The notes below the pieces were generated by a model. That model had not been told where the DNA came from. It ran no database searches and was given only the letters and a program-made list of their open reading frames with translations. From an uncultured Clostridium sp. (GTDB taxonomy: Bacteria; Bacillota; Clostridia; TANB77; CAG-465), in NCBI GenBank assembly GCA_900554875.1, contig USJA01000069.1, positions 1 through 5,921 of the forward strand: a stretch of 5,921 nucleotides of DNA, written 5' to 3'. How positions within the stretch are numbered: position 1 is the first letter of the stretch; each line of letters begins with the position of its first letter. A program made the position numbers and the translations under genes. Below, in pieces: positions 1 to 5,725 of the stretch.

Positions 1-472
1 TATCTTTATCTTTAAAAGTACTTTCAAAATCAAAAACAGTATGTGCTATAGCTATATCTTTTATATTAAAAGTATACTCTTTTTCTAAAGATTCAATAAC
101 AATATTATTTTCATCATCTATGCTTTTTAAAATCCCAGTAATTTCTTTTTTACCATCTAATTTCTTGTATAGTTTAACATATACTTCATTTCCTATATAT
201 TTCTTATACAACTTTTTATTTTTTAGCTGTCTCTCAAGACCTGCAGATGAGACTTCTAAAACATATTCCTTATCAATATTTTTATCTATGTCGTCTTCAA
301 TTTTTCTACTTATTTTTTCGCAATCGTCAACTGAAATATTTTCATTTAATTTATCAATAACAACTCTTAAAATGTTATTATCTCCTTCTTTTACAAATTC
401 CACATATTCAAGTTCAAATCCCTCTTCTTCAATCTTTGGATTTATTTGCTTTTCAATATTTTCTAATTTCAT
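1..472 (-). CDS. rimP: Ribosome maturation factor RimP, nearly complete, cut by the left edge
   Basis: This gene is open from its ATG (470-472) to the window edge: 157 codons without a stop. RimP proteins are usually about 150-160 residues, so only the last few codons should be missing. The family acts in the cytoplasm in assembly of the 30S subunit. Supporting features are an N-terminal start of the type MKLENIEKQI, the segment EEGFELEYVEFVKEG (about 16-30), ILRVVIDK (34-41), the conserved turn LEVSSAGLERQL (72-83; many homologues read SSPGLDRPL), and a C-terminal SH3-like part from about residue 88 to 150 (YIGNEVYVKLYK, ITGILKSI, DIAIAH). The start is supported by AGGAG at 479-483, 6 bases upstream. 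It has its own promoter and a hairpin leader. In most Firmicutes nusA follows; it would lie outside the window (inference). Identification is by motif recognition and is confident. Confidence 0.93.
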   Translation of the reverse strand, partial: MKLENIEKQINPKIEEEGFELEYVEFVKEGDNNILRVVIDKLNENISVDDCEKISRKIEDDIDKNIDKEYVLEVSSAGLERQLKNKKLYKKYIGNEVYVKLYKKLDGKKEITGILKSIDDENNIVIESLEKEYTFNIKDIAIAHTVFDFESTFKDKD

Positions 473-493
473 ATTTTTCTCCTACTTAAACTT

Positions 494-522
494 AAGTGAG
501 AGGATTGTTCACCCTCTCACTT
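494..522 (-). promoter_or_regulatory. Perfect 10-bp hairpin in the rimP 5' leader
   Basis: AAGTGAGAGG (read on the minus strand, 522-513) is exactly complementary to CCTCTCACTT (503-494), with a 9-base loop. It starts about 10 bases after the predicted transcription start and ends 10 bases before the AGGAG ribosome binding site. No run of T follows on either strand, so it does not look like an intrinsic terminator. It could stabilise the mRNA 5' end, bind a regulator, or be an operator in DNA. The function is not known from sequence. Confidence 0.6.
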
Positions 523-538
523 GTCATACAGTACTTAT

Positions 539-567
539 ATTATACTACAATTTTATACCAATTGCAA
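539..567 (-). promoter_or_regulatory. Sigma-A type promoter for rimP
   Basis: Read on the minus strand, TTGCAA (567-562, four of six matches to TTGACA) is followed by 17 bases and a perfect TATAAT (544-539). The transcription start should fall near 532, giving a leader of about 60 bases that holds the 494-522 hairpin. The promoter sits in the 132-base gap between the surface protein gene and rimP, so the rimP operon probably begins here. Confidence 0.75.
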
Positions 568-604
568 TACTTTTATACATTAATTTTACATATTTCTATT
601 TATT

Positions 605-2584
605 TTACAAAGTTATTTCTCCATCACTGCAAATAATCTTTTTTATACTCGTATTTCCAGCTTTCCATCCAGTTGATTTTCCCAAAATATTATTCCATTG
701 TTCTTTTGTTCCTAAATATGTTATACTTTGTATCTTATTACATGAAAGGAATATTTGATCAGACCAACTACCTACATTACTACCTATAGTTACCTTTTCT
801 AGTTTTCCTGAACCATAAAAAGTTAATCTCCCTAATTTATTTGCATTTACAGTTATCTCCTCTAAATTTGAACAAAATCCAAATGCACTATTTTCAACAC
901 TTTCTACTGTATCTGGTATATTAATATTCTTTAAGTTTACACATTTATAAAAAGCACTTTGACCTATTTCTTTGACATTATTAGGAATTGTATATGTATC
1001 ACCTGTTTTCCCAGTTGGATAAGCATATAATTTTGTTCCATCTTTCGAAAATAGTATTCCATCTTTAACCATATATTTACTATTATCTTCATTTATTTTT
1101 ATCTCTTTTAATGATGATGATGTATGTAAATTCTCATTACTTACATTTAAATTATCAGATAATATTGTTAAGTCACTTAAGTTATTACATGAAAGGAATG
1201 TTTGATCTAGCCAACTGCTTACATTTTTGCCTATAGTTACCTTTTCTAGTTTTCCTGAGCCATAAAAAGTTAATCTTCCTAATATATTTGCATTAATTGT
1301 TGCTTTCTCTAAATTAGAGCAAAATCCAAATGCACTATTTCCAACTCTTTCTACTGTATCTGGTATATCGATAAATTTCAAATCAGAGTTATAAAAAGCA
1401 TAATCTCCTATCTCTTTTATATTATTTGAAATTGTATATGTATCACCTAATTTTCCAGTTGGATAAACATATATTTTTGACCCGTCTTTTGAAAACAATA
1501 TTCCGTTTTCTACCATATATTTATTATTGTCTTCGTTTACCTTTATTTCTTTTAAAGATGACTTTGTGGTTAGATTATTGTTGCCTACATTTAAAGTTTC
1601 AGATAAGATTGTTAAATCATCAAATTTATCACATGAAAAAAATATCTGATCAGCCCAACTACTGACATTTTTACCTATAATTACTTTTTTTAATTCTGAA
1701 CAACCTTGAAATGTTAATTTTTCTATATTTTGTGCATTACAACTTACTTGTTTTAAATTAGTACAATTCCAAAAAGCTTGAGATCCAATGTTTTTTATAT
1801 TATCAGTTATAATAATGCTTTTTAGAGTTTTATTTTCCTTAAATGCTTGTGATTTTATTTTAGTTACAGCCTTGCCATTATGCTCTTTTGGAATCGCAAT
1901 TTTTGAAACATTGCACTCTCCAATTCCTGAAACCTCATAAGCAACAATATTTGATTCATCATTTGTTTCTTTTCCTGATGAATCTAGTCCTATAAAAGCT
2001 AAATTATTATTTGGTAAATAATATTCTGCTACTACTTGCATATCTTGCGTTATATTTCCTTCTAATCTCTCACTTATTCTAATATATCCATCTATTTCTG
2101 GTAACTCAATAGAATAATAATTATCTAGTACTGCAATATTCATATCTTCTTTTATTTTATTTTCATCTTGATCTACAAATTTAACTGTTAATGTTTTTGA
2201 CATATAGACTCCTGAATTTAATAGCCATTCTTTTTCCTTTTCATCACTGCCAATATATGCTATCATATCATCTTTTATTGCAAGTTTTCCTTCATACTTT
2301 TTTTTGAAATCTGGTACATACGTATATACCGAATTTTTACTTCCATCCTTTGTATATTGTTTTGCATTTATTTTTTCATTTCTATCACCTTGCATGTTCA
2401 TATATTCTTTGCCTATATACATATTTAACTCATCTTGAAAAGCTCTTACATCCTCTTTAAAAGCAGCTTCTTTCGCACTTGATATTGGATTATTTTCACT
2501 TATACTTAGTATTACTGTAGCTGCCAATATTATTATTACAATTATTGTTACAATCAATACAATTAATGAAATTCCTTTTTTCAT
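605..2584 (-). CDS. Surface protein: prepilin-like N-terminus, beta domain, BspA-type leucine-rich repeats (659 aa)
   Basis: The N-terminus MKKGISLIVL runs into an unbroken hydrophobic helix to about residue 26, resembling a type IV prepilin signal with possible cleavage after G4. The usual Glu at mature position +5 is replaced by V9. A pilin-like amphipathic stretch follows (about 31-60, KEDVRAFQDELNMYI). Residues 131-189 (LTVKFVDQDENKI to VVAEYYL) look like a MucBP-like beta domain. From about 213 to the end is a BspA-type leucine-rich repeat (LRR_5) region with motifs such as AFxxCxNLKxIxIPDTVExVxNSAF, made largely of near-148-residue tandem repeats. The C-terminus (ITYLGTKEQWNNI, KKIICSDGE) is typical of BspA-like proteins. 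AGAGGA at 2591-2596, 6 bases upstream, supports the start. I infer a membrane- or pilus-anchored protein displaying an adhesive repeat domain outside the cell; the ligand is unknown. No sortase motif or terminator is visible. Confidence 0.85.
   Translation of the reverse strand: MKKGISLIVLIVTIIVIIILAATVILSISENNPISSAKEAAFKEDVRAFQDELNMYIGKEYMNMQGDRNEKINAKQYTKDGSKNSVYTYVPDFKKKYEGKLAIKDDMIAYIGSDEKEKEWLLNSGVYMSKTLTVKFVDQDENKIKEDMNIAVLDNYYSIELPEIDGYIRISERLEGNITQDMQVVAEYYLPNNNLAFIGLDSSGKETNDESNIVAYEVSGIGECNVSKIAIPKEHNGKAVTKIKSQAFKENKTLKSIIITDNIKNIGSQAFWNCTNLKQVSCNAQNIEKLTFQGCSELKKVIIGKNVSSWADQIFFSCDKFDDLTILSETLNVGNNNLTTKSSLKEIKVNEDNNKYMVENGILFSKDGSKIYVYPTGKLGDTYTISNNIKEIGDYAFYNSDLKFIDIPDTVERVGNSAFGFCSNLEKATINANILGRLTFYGSGKLEKVTIGKNVSSWLDQTFLSCNNLSDLTILSDNLNVSNENLHTSSSLKEIKINEDNSKYMVKDGILFSKDGTKLYAYPTGKTGDTYTIPNNVKEIGQSAFYKCVNLKNINIPDTVESVENSAFGFCSNLEEITVNANKLGRLTFYGSGKLEKVTIGSNVGSWSDQIFLSCNKIQSITYLGTKEQWNNILGKSTGWKAGNTSIKKIICSDGEITL
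737..1852 (-). repeat. Tandem coding repeats, about 444-447 bp period, two and a half copies
   Basis: Within the surface protein gene, IGKNVSSW recurs at residues 303, 451 and (as IGSNVGSW) 600, giving periods of 148 and 149 residues. At the DNA level 784-846 and 1231-1293 differ at only about three sites, and ttattacatgaaaggaat recurs at 735 and 1182, both offset by 447. The next copy (offset 444, for example catgaaa at 1188 and 1632) has diverged more. Each full unit includes SSLKEIKxNEDN, KYMVxxGILFSKDG, YPTGKxGDTYTI, IPDTVExV and GRLTFYGSGKLEKVTIG. The outermost N-terminal copy is only partly conserved. Confidence 0.88.
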
Positions 2585-2650
2585 ATTTAGTCCTCTCTTT
2601 TTTATTAGTTTAACATATCCAATATCTTTTTTCTATATTTTTATATAAAA

Positions 2651-3088
2651 TTATGCATTTTTTAATATATTAATACATTTTGCATTTGCTATTTCAATTC
2701 TATTACATAGATTAATAATTGTTTTACTTATTCGTGGATATTCTTTTTTTATTTTTTCTATATCTTCATTTCTTATTATAATATCCTGAATTACTATATT
2801 TAGTATATCATGTATATTTTTACACTCTTTTAAGTTTATTTTTATACTCATATAAGTAGCAATTTTTTCCCCTAATCCTAATCCTTTTACATTTTTCTTT
2901 CTATTATTCATCATGCCTATTACCGATTGAATTAAATTTTGATATATTACTAAAATTTCTTTTAAAGATTTTTCTAACGTATCATTATTTTCTTGTATTT
3001 TTTTTATTCTTATTATTGTTTCCTTTATCATAAGTAAATCTTGATAAATTCTATCTAAAAGTTCTAATTCTAATTTTATCTCTCTCAT
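2651..3088 (-). CDS. Hypothetical all-helical protein (145 aa)
   Basis: I do not recognise this protein. It reads as almost entirely alpha-helical and charged: helices at about 3-33, 36-60, 84-103 and 106-140, with a basic, glycine-containing linker (NNRKKNVKGLGLG, 61-73). The pattern of I/L with E/K suggests a helical bundle or coiled coil; there is no signal peptide or membrane segment, so it should be cytoplasmic. I chose the ATG at 3086-3088 over one nine codons upstream (3113-3115) because AAGGTGAGG at 3091-3099 precedes it, while the upstream ATG has no ribosome binding site and would lie almost at the transcription start of a possible promoter at 3126-3153. It lies directly downstream of the RNA locus and 66 bases before the surface protein gene, so the two may be co-transcribed. 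Two cysteines in the last helix (C128, C138) do not form a recognisable motif. Confidence 0.65.
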   Translation of the reverse strand: MREIKLELELLDRIYQDLLMIKETIIRIKKIQENNDTLEKSLKEILVIYQNLIQSVIGMMNNRKKNVKGLGLGEKIATYMSIKINLKECKNIHDILNIVIQDIIIRNEDIEKIKKEYPRISKTIINLCNRIEIANAKCINILKNA

Positions 3089-3090
3089 AT

Positions 3091-3099
3091 CCTCACCTT
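3091..3099 (-). promoter_or_regulatory. Ribosome binding site that decides the start of the helical protein
   Basis: AAGGTGAGG on the minus strand lies just before the ATG at 3086-3088 and matches the AAGG and GGTGA parts of the Shine-Dalgarno complement. Upstream of the alternative ATG at 3113-3115 the sequence is TAATAATTTTTGAT, with no such match. The shorter, 145-residue product is therefore preferred. Confidence 0.7.
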
Positions 3100-3125
3100 T
3101 TTTTATATTTTCCATATCAAAAATT

Positions 3126-3153
3126 ATTATACAAATATAAAGGAAAAATGCAA
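3126..3153 (-). promoter_or_regulatory. Possible second promoter, for the helical protein gene
   Basis: A perfect TATAAT (3131-3126) lies 16 bases after TTGCAT (3153-3148, three of six matches to TTGACA), which sits in the right arm of the terminator. Transcription would start near 3118, about 30 bases before the chosen ATG. If real, the RNA locus upstream is an independent unit and not only a leader. TATAAT is common by chance in such AT-rich DNA, hence the low confidence. Confidence 0.35.
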
Positions 3154-3173
3154 TCGAAAATCGATTGCATTTT
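3140..3173 (-). terminator. Intrinsic terminator ending the RNA locus
   Basis: On the minus strand AAAATGCAATCGA (3173-3161) pairs perfectly with TCGATTGCATTTT (3157-3145) around a TTT loop, a 13-bp stem. The stem runs into five T (3148-3144), then CC and TTTAT. The outer A-T pairs overlap the U tract, as in many low-GC terminators. It lies upstream of the helical protein gene and far from the flavin reductase stop, so it most likely ends, or attenuates, the transcript that starts near 3373. It could also act on the plus strand, but no plus-strand gene reaches it. Confidence 0.75.
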
Positions 3174-3373
3174 ATTTAAGGAAGGGGTGCTAAAAAGAAT
3201 GATCAACCTTTAATACACCGTATATAACTGCAAATTTAAAAAAAATCATATTTATTCTTAGGCTCGGCAAACAAATGGATTTTATTAAAAATGCAGTTTA
3301 TATATTTAATCATACAAAGTATGAATTAAATCAAAAAAGAAAGTTTTCTTAAAAATATTGTTGTTTATTAAGT
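3140..3373 (-). ncRNA. Candidate structured small RNA or attenuating leader, about 230 nt
   Basis: A consensus promoter and a terminator bracket a stretch with no credible protein gene but strong folding. In order along the RNA: a weak 5-bp stem (3350-3346/3341-3337); a 12-bp stem with one bulge and a UUU loop (3331-3319/3315-3304); a 12-bp stem with one bulge (3304-3292/3232-3221), extended by 5 bp (3289-3285/3239-3235) across a 2x2 loop and topped by a 7-bp stem (3276-3270/3256-3250) whose loop carries UGCCGAGCC; a 5-bp GGUGU/GCACC stem (3219-3215/3190-3186); a C-rich tract; then the terminator. Two stems include G-U pairs that would be A-C mismatches in a plus-strand RNA, which supports this orientation. 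I saw no signature of tmRNA, RNase P, SRP RNA, T-box or the common riboswitches. 6S-like RNA cannot be excluded. It could be a free sRNA or a leader for the gene at 3088. Confidence 0.6.
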
Positions 3374-3379
3374 ATCTAC

Positions 3380-3408
3380 ATTATACATAATTTTTCATGC
3401 TTTGTCAA
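3380..3408 (-). promoter_or_regulatory. Perfect-consensus sigma-A promoter of the RNA locus
   Basis: TTGACA (3408-3403), a 17-base spacer and TATAAT (3385-3380) match the consensus at all twelve box positions with the ideal spacing. The TGA inside TTGACA is the stop codon of the flavin reductase gene (3405-3407). Transcription should start about seven bases on, near 3373. No ribosome binding site or credible reading frame follows for nearly 280 bases, which points to an RNA product or a long leader. Confidence 0.85.
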
Positions 3409-3965
3409 GCTTTTTTTACTGAAAAGCCAAATTTTCCTATTTTTTCTCCTAATTTAAAGTATTCACCATGAGAATATGAAATTAAATTACATTTTGAAAG
3501 ATCGAATTTACCCTTTTCATCAATATATTTATCATCAACATTAACAGATACTACTTCTGCTAAAAACATATCATGTGATCCAAGTTCTTTTATTTCTGTA
3601 ACTTTACACTCTATATTTACTGGACTTTCTTTAATTAATGGTGCATGTATTACATTTGCCTTTTCTTTTGTCAAATTCATAGATTTAAATTTATCCTCTT
3701 TTCTACCTGATTTTACACCACAATAATCGGTAGCATATGCAAGTTTCTCTGGAACAAGATTTATACAAAATTCGCCTGATTTCTTTATAATATCATAAGA
3801 AAATCTTTCTTTTCTTACTGATATATATGTCATTGCTGGATCAGAACACACTGTACCAGTCCATGCAACTGTAAATACATTATCCTTTGTACCATCTGAA
3901 GATGTAACTAAAACTACTGGAACCGGATTTAAAATTACCGCTGGTTTCCATACTTGTTTTGCCAT
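3405..3965 (-). CDS. Flavin reductase family protein (flavoredoxin-like), 186 aa
   Basis: This looks like a complete FMN-binding split-barrel protein of the flavin reductase family. Members bind FMN and either reduce flavin with NAD(P)H or act as electron carriers, as in flavoredoxin. Family-like segments are NVFTVAWTGTVCSDP (29-43), RKERFSYDII (51-60), FCINL (66-70), YCGVKSGRKEDKF (81-93), SPVNIECKV (114-122), GSHDMFLAEVV (129-139) and the tail SHGEYFKLGEKIGKFGFS (165-182). The length fits the family and there is no signal peptide or membrane segment, so it should be cytoplasmic. AGAGG at 3973-3977, 7 bases upstream, supports the start. It begins 15 bases after the stop of the membrane protein gene and is probably co-transcribed with it. 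No terminator follows; instead the stop codon is embedded in the -35 box of the next promoter. The physiological substrate cannot be told from sequence. Confidence 0.88.
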   Translation of the reverse strand: MAKQVWKPAVILNPVPVVLVTSSDGTKDNVFTVAWTGTVCSDPAMTYISVRKERFSYDIIKKSGEFCINLVPEKLAYATDYCGVKSGRKEDKFKSMNLTKEKANVIHAPLIKESPVNIECKVTEIKELGSHDMFLAEVVSVNVDDKYIDEKGKFDLSKCNLISYSHGEYFKLGEKIGKFGFSVKKA

Positions 3966-3980
3966 AATATAACCTCTTTT

Positions 3981-4598
3981 CTATCTATATTCAAACACCC
4001 CATAGGTGCTTGTTACCTCATCTTTAAAAAGATTTATTCGTGGTGGAATAAATGTAAAAATAACAAACATAAGAAAAATCGCTATAACTAAATATTTTGA
4101 TATTTCTTCATATTTTACATTGATTTTTTTACTTGTAATTTCCTTATATCCTAAAACTTGTGCAATTAAAATTGCTACAAAAAATATTAATATGTCTACC
4201 CATAATATGTGTGTCCCTAATAAACATGTATAAGTATAATACGATACAGTTATAAAGGAAATAACTGTAACAAGTTTTACAAGAAGTGATGACCATAAAT
4301 TTTCTCTTCTAAATTTTAATGTTATAAACTCAATAAAAGTCCACAAAAACATTGGCATTACTGCGATTTTTAAATGTTCCCATATACTCTCATTTACAGC
4401 ACTAAACGGTGCAATTATTATACAATTTCCAAAAAATTCATATGCAAAATGAAGAAGTGTTCCAATTAAAGAAATCGCAAAAAATCCTATAATGTATAAC
4501 ATTTTTTGTAATTTAAAGTCTCTAATTTTTTCCTCTTTTATATTTAGGCTATAATTATTAGAAGAATTAACTTTGGTATTATTACCACTTTTTTTCAT
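3981..4598 (-). CDS. Membrane protein with five predicted helices, DUF6512-like (205 aa)
   Basis: An N-terminal polar tail of about 30 residues is followed by hydrophobic segments at about 34-55, 79-95, 104-126, 131-150 and 168-186. The conserved-looking features are HFAYEFF (50-56), the loop FSAVNESIWEHLK (65-77, with E70, E74 and H75) and a C-terminal PPRINLFKDEVTSTYGV (185-201). This arrangement matches my memory of the DUF6512 family of integral membrane proteins in Clostridia; the biochemical function is unknown. The acidic and histidine residues near the first helices could bind a metal or proton, which is only inference. AGGGG at 4608-4612, 9 bases upstream, supports the first ATG over the internal M33. 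The gene ends 15 bases before the flavin reductase gene, suggesting an operon and possibly a shared redox role. Confidence 0.75.
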   Translation of the reverse strand: MKKSGNNTKVNSSNNYSLNIKEEKIRDFKLQKMLYIIGFFAISLIGTLLHFAYEFFGNCIIIAPFSAVNESIWEHLKIAVMPMFLWTFIEFITLKFRRENLWSSLLVKLVTVISFITVSYYTYTCLLGTHILWVDILIFFVAILIAQVLGYKEITSKKINVKYEEISKYLVIAIFLMFVIFTFIPPRINLFKDEVTSTYGVFEYR

Positions 4599-4618
4599 AA
4601 AACAGTACCCCTATATTT

Positions 4619-4647
4619 ATTATATGAGTATTGCCTATATATATTCA
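4619..4647 (-). promoter_or_regulatory. Possible promoter for the membrane protein and flavin reductase genes
   Basis: A perfect TATAAT (4624-4619) lies 17 bases after TGAATA (4647-4642), which matches only three of six -35 bases. It sits in the 57-base gap after the FemAB-like gene, just ahead of the AGGGG ribosome binding site at 4608-4612, leaving a very short leader. No terminator is visible in this gap, so read-through from cysS and the FemAB-like gene is also possible. Confidence 0.35.
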
Positions 4648-4655
4648 TGAAAAAA

Positions 4656-5717
4656 TTATGCCTTCTTTAATATTTTTCTAAATCCTCTTCTTATCTTTTT
4701 TAATATTGGGAGAATATACCTATACGCAAAGTACATTGGGGCACTATATACCTTATCAATTTCACCAATATAATTTGTAATCCCACTTTCCTTACAAAAT
4801 CCAACCTTAAATTTATACAATCCATTATTTTTGTCTAGATGTAAAATTCCTCCAAAATTGTATAACTTACATCCTTTTTCAATCGCCCATTTTATCATTT
4901 CAGATTGCATTGCGTAATTTGGCATTAGGTTTCTTTTTTCGTTGCTACTTGCTCCATATAGATAAAACATTTCCTCTCCATATGTTATAGCTATAGCTGC
5001 TGATAAATCTACACCATCTGCACTTGTAACATACACCCTCAGGTGATTTTCATCATAAGCATCTAGCATACTTTTAAAATATTCATATGCTCTTTTACCT
5101 ATTTTATCTCTCTTAGTTGTTATCTCATATAACTTATAGAAAACTTTAAGATCGTCTTCACTGTGAGAATACCTTACTGTAACTCCTTTTCTTGCAGATA
5201 ATCTTATATTATACCTTGTTTTTTCAGCAAATCCTTTCATAAGTTCATCATAAGATTTGTTTTCTAAATTTAATACAGCCTCATGTACTGGTTGTATTAA
5301 TTCATCATGATCAGGATTGGTTCCAGATGTTCTAAATCCATTTGAAATATATAATTTATTTAACTCTTCTGAAAATTCAATCTGTGGATCAAATTTTAAC
5401 ATAGCTACTTTATATTTTTTTATAAGTGGCTGAGCCTCATTTATTAATTTCTTTATTGTTTCTATATCACCTGCATCACATACGGGACCACGTGGAGCAT
5501 ACATCATGTTATAACCTGCAATTTTCATACTTTGTATTAAAAGTAACATTGATGATGTAACATTTCCATTTTCTTCTAAATACACAATCTCACTTTTCCA
5601 ATTTTTTTTGACCTTAGCCCATTCCATTACTTGTGTAAGTCTTGTGTACTTACTACTTTGTATATAATCCTTATACTTTTTTACTTCATCTTTGTTATTT
5701 AAATCTAAAATTGGCAT
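4656..5717 (-). CDS. FemAB/MurM-family peptidoglycan bridge aminoacyltransferase (353 aa)
   Basis: Proteins of this family add amino acids from aminoacyl-tRNA to the stem peptide of lipid II on the inner face of the membrane, building the interpeptide bridge of peptidoglycan. The sequence shows family landmarks: LTQVMEWAKVKKNW (27-40), YAPRGPV (73-79), KTRYNIRLSARKGV (166-179), FYLYGASS (251-258), NYAMQSEMIKWA (267-278), NFGG (287-290) and FKVGF (303-307). It has the two acetyltransferase-like (GNAT) lobes but no room for the long coiled-coil arm of FemA or FemX, which explains the shorter length. The basic tail (KKIRRGFRKILKKA, 340-353) may help it sit on the membrane. AGGGA at 5723-5727, 5 bases upstream, supports the start and overlaps the cysS stop codon; the two genes are 8 bases apart and clearly coupled. 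Which amino acid is transferred cannot be read from sequence. Confidence 0.9.
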   Translation of the reverse strand: MPILDLNNKDEVKKYKDYIQSSKYTRLTQVMEWAKVKKNWKSEIVYLEENGNVTSSMLLLIQSMKIAGYNMMYAPRGPVCDAGDIETIKKLINEAQPLIKKYKVAMLKFDPQIEFSEELNKLYISNGFRTSGTNPDHDELIQPVHEAVLNLENKSYDELMKGFAEKTRYNIRLSARKGVTVRYSHSEDDLKVFYKLYEITTKRDKIGKRAYEYFKSMLDAYDENHLRVYVTSADGVDLSAAIAITYGEEMFYLYGASSNEKRNLMPNYAMQSEMIKWAIEKGCKLYNFGGILHLDKNNGLYKFKVGFCKESGITNYIGEIDKVYSAPMYFAYRYILPILKKIRRGFRKILKKA

Positions 5718-5725
5718 TTTTATCC

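Noticed and set aside
484..497. ACTTAA-AC-TTAAGT palindrome between the rimP hairpin and ribosome binding site
   Set aside because: The 2-base spacer is too short for an RNA loop, the sequence is AT-rich and it overlaps the stronger hairpin; it may be chance or part of a DNA operator.
523..604. Terminator after the surface protein gene
   Set aside because: No stem followed by a T run is present on the minus strand between the stop codon and rimP.
120..758. Plus-strand open frame of 212 codons across the rimP and surface protein ends
   Set aside because: It is antisense to rimP (clear homology) and to the end of the surface protein gene, and its product is a low-complexity F/S/L/I-rich sequence typical of the complement of AT-rich coding DNA. 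No ribosome binding site was seen.
1426..1665. Plus-strand open frame of 79 codons
   Set aside because: It lies entirely antisense within the leucine-rich repeat region and shows no recognisable protein features.
3113..3115. Upstream ATG adding nine codons to the helical protein
   Set aside because: No Shine-Dalgarno sequence precedes it, whereas the ATG at 3086-3088 has AAGGTGAGG immediately upstream.
3236..3313. Minus-strand micro-ORF of 25 codons inside the RNA locus (starts MIKYINCIF)
   Set aside because: There is no ribosome binding site before its ATG and both ends lie inside the predicted stems. It is probably chance, although a leader peptide cannot be fully excluded.
3140..3373. 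Assignment of the RNA locus to a known riboswitch or housekeeping RNA
   Set aside because: I looked for T-box, TPP, purine, c-di-GMP-I, tmRNA, RNase P and SRP core motifs and saw none. Visual inspection cannot exclude 6S RNA or rarer classes.
3399..3417. Plus-strand GCTT/AAGC stem followed by seven T
   Set aside because: The stem is only 4 bp, the T run is the complement of lysine codons of the flavin reductase, and no plus-strand gene needs terminating.
4006..4233. Plus-strand open frame of 75 codons
   Set aside because: It is antisense to the membrane protein gene and is a mirror of its hydrophobic codons.
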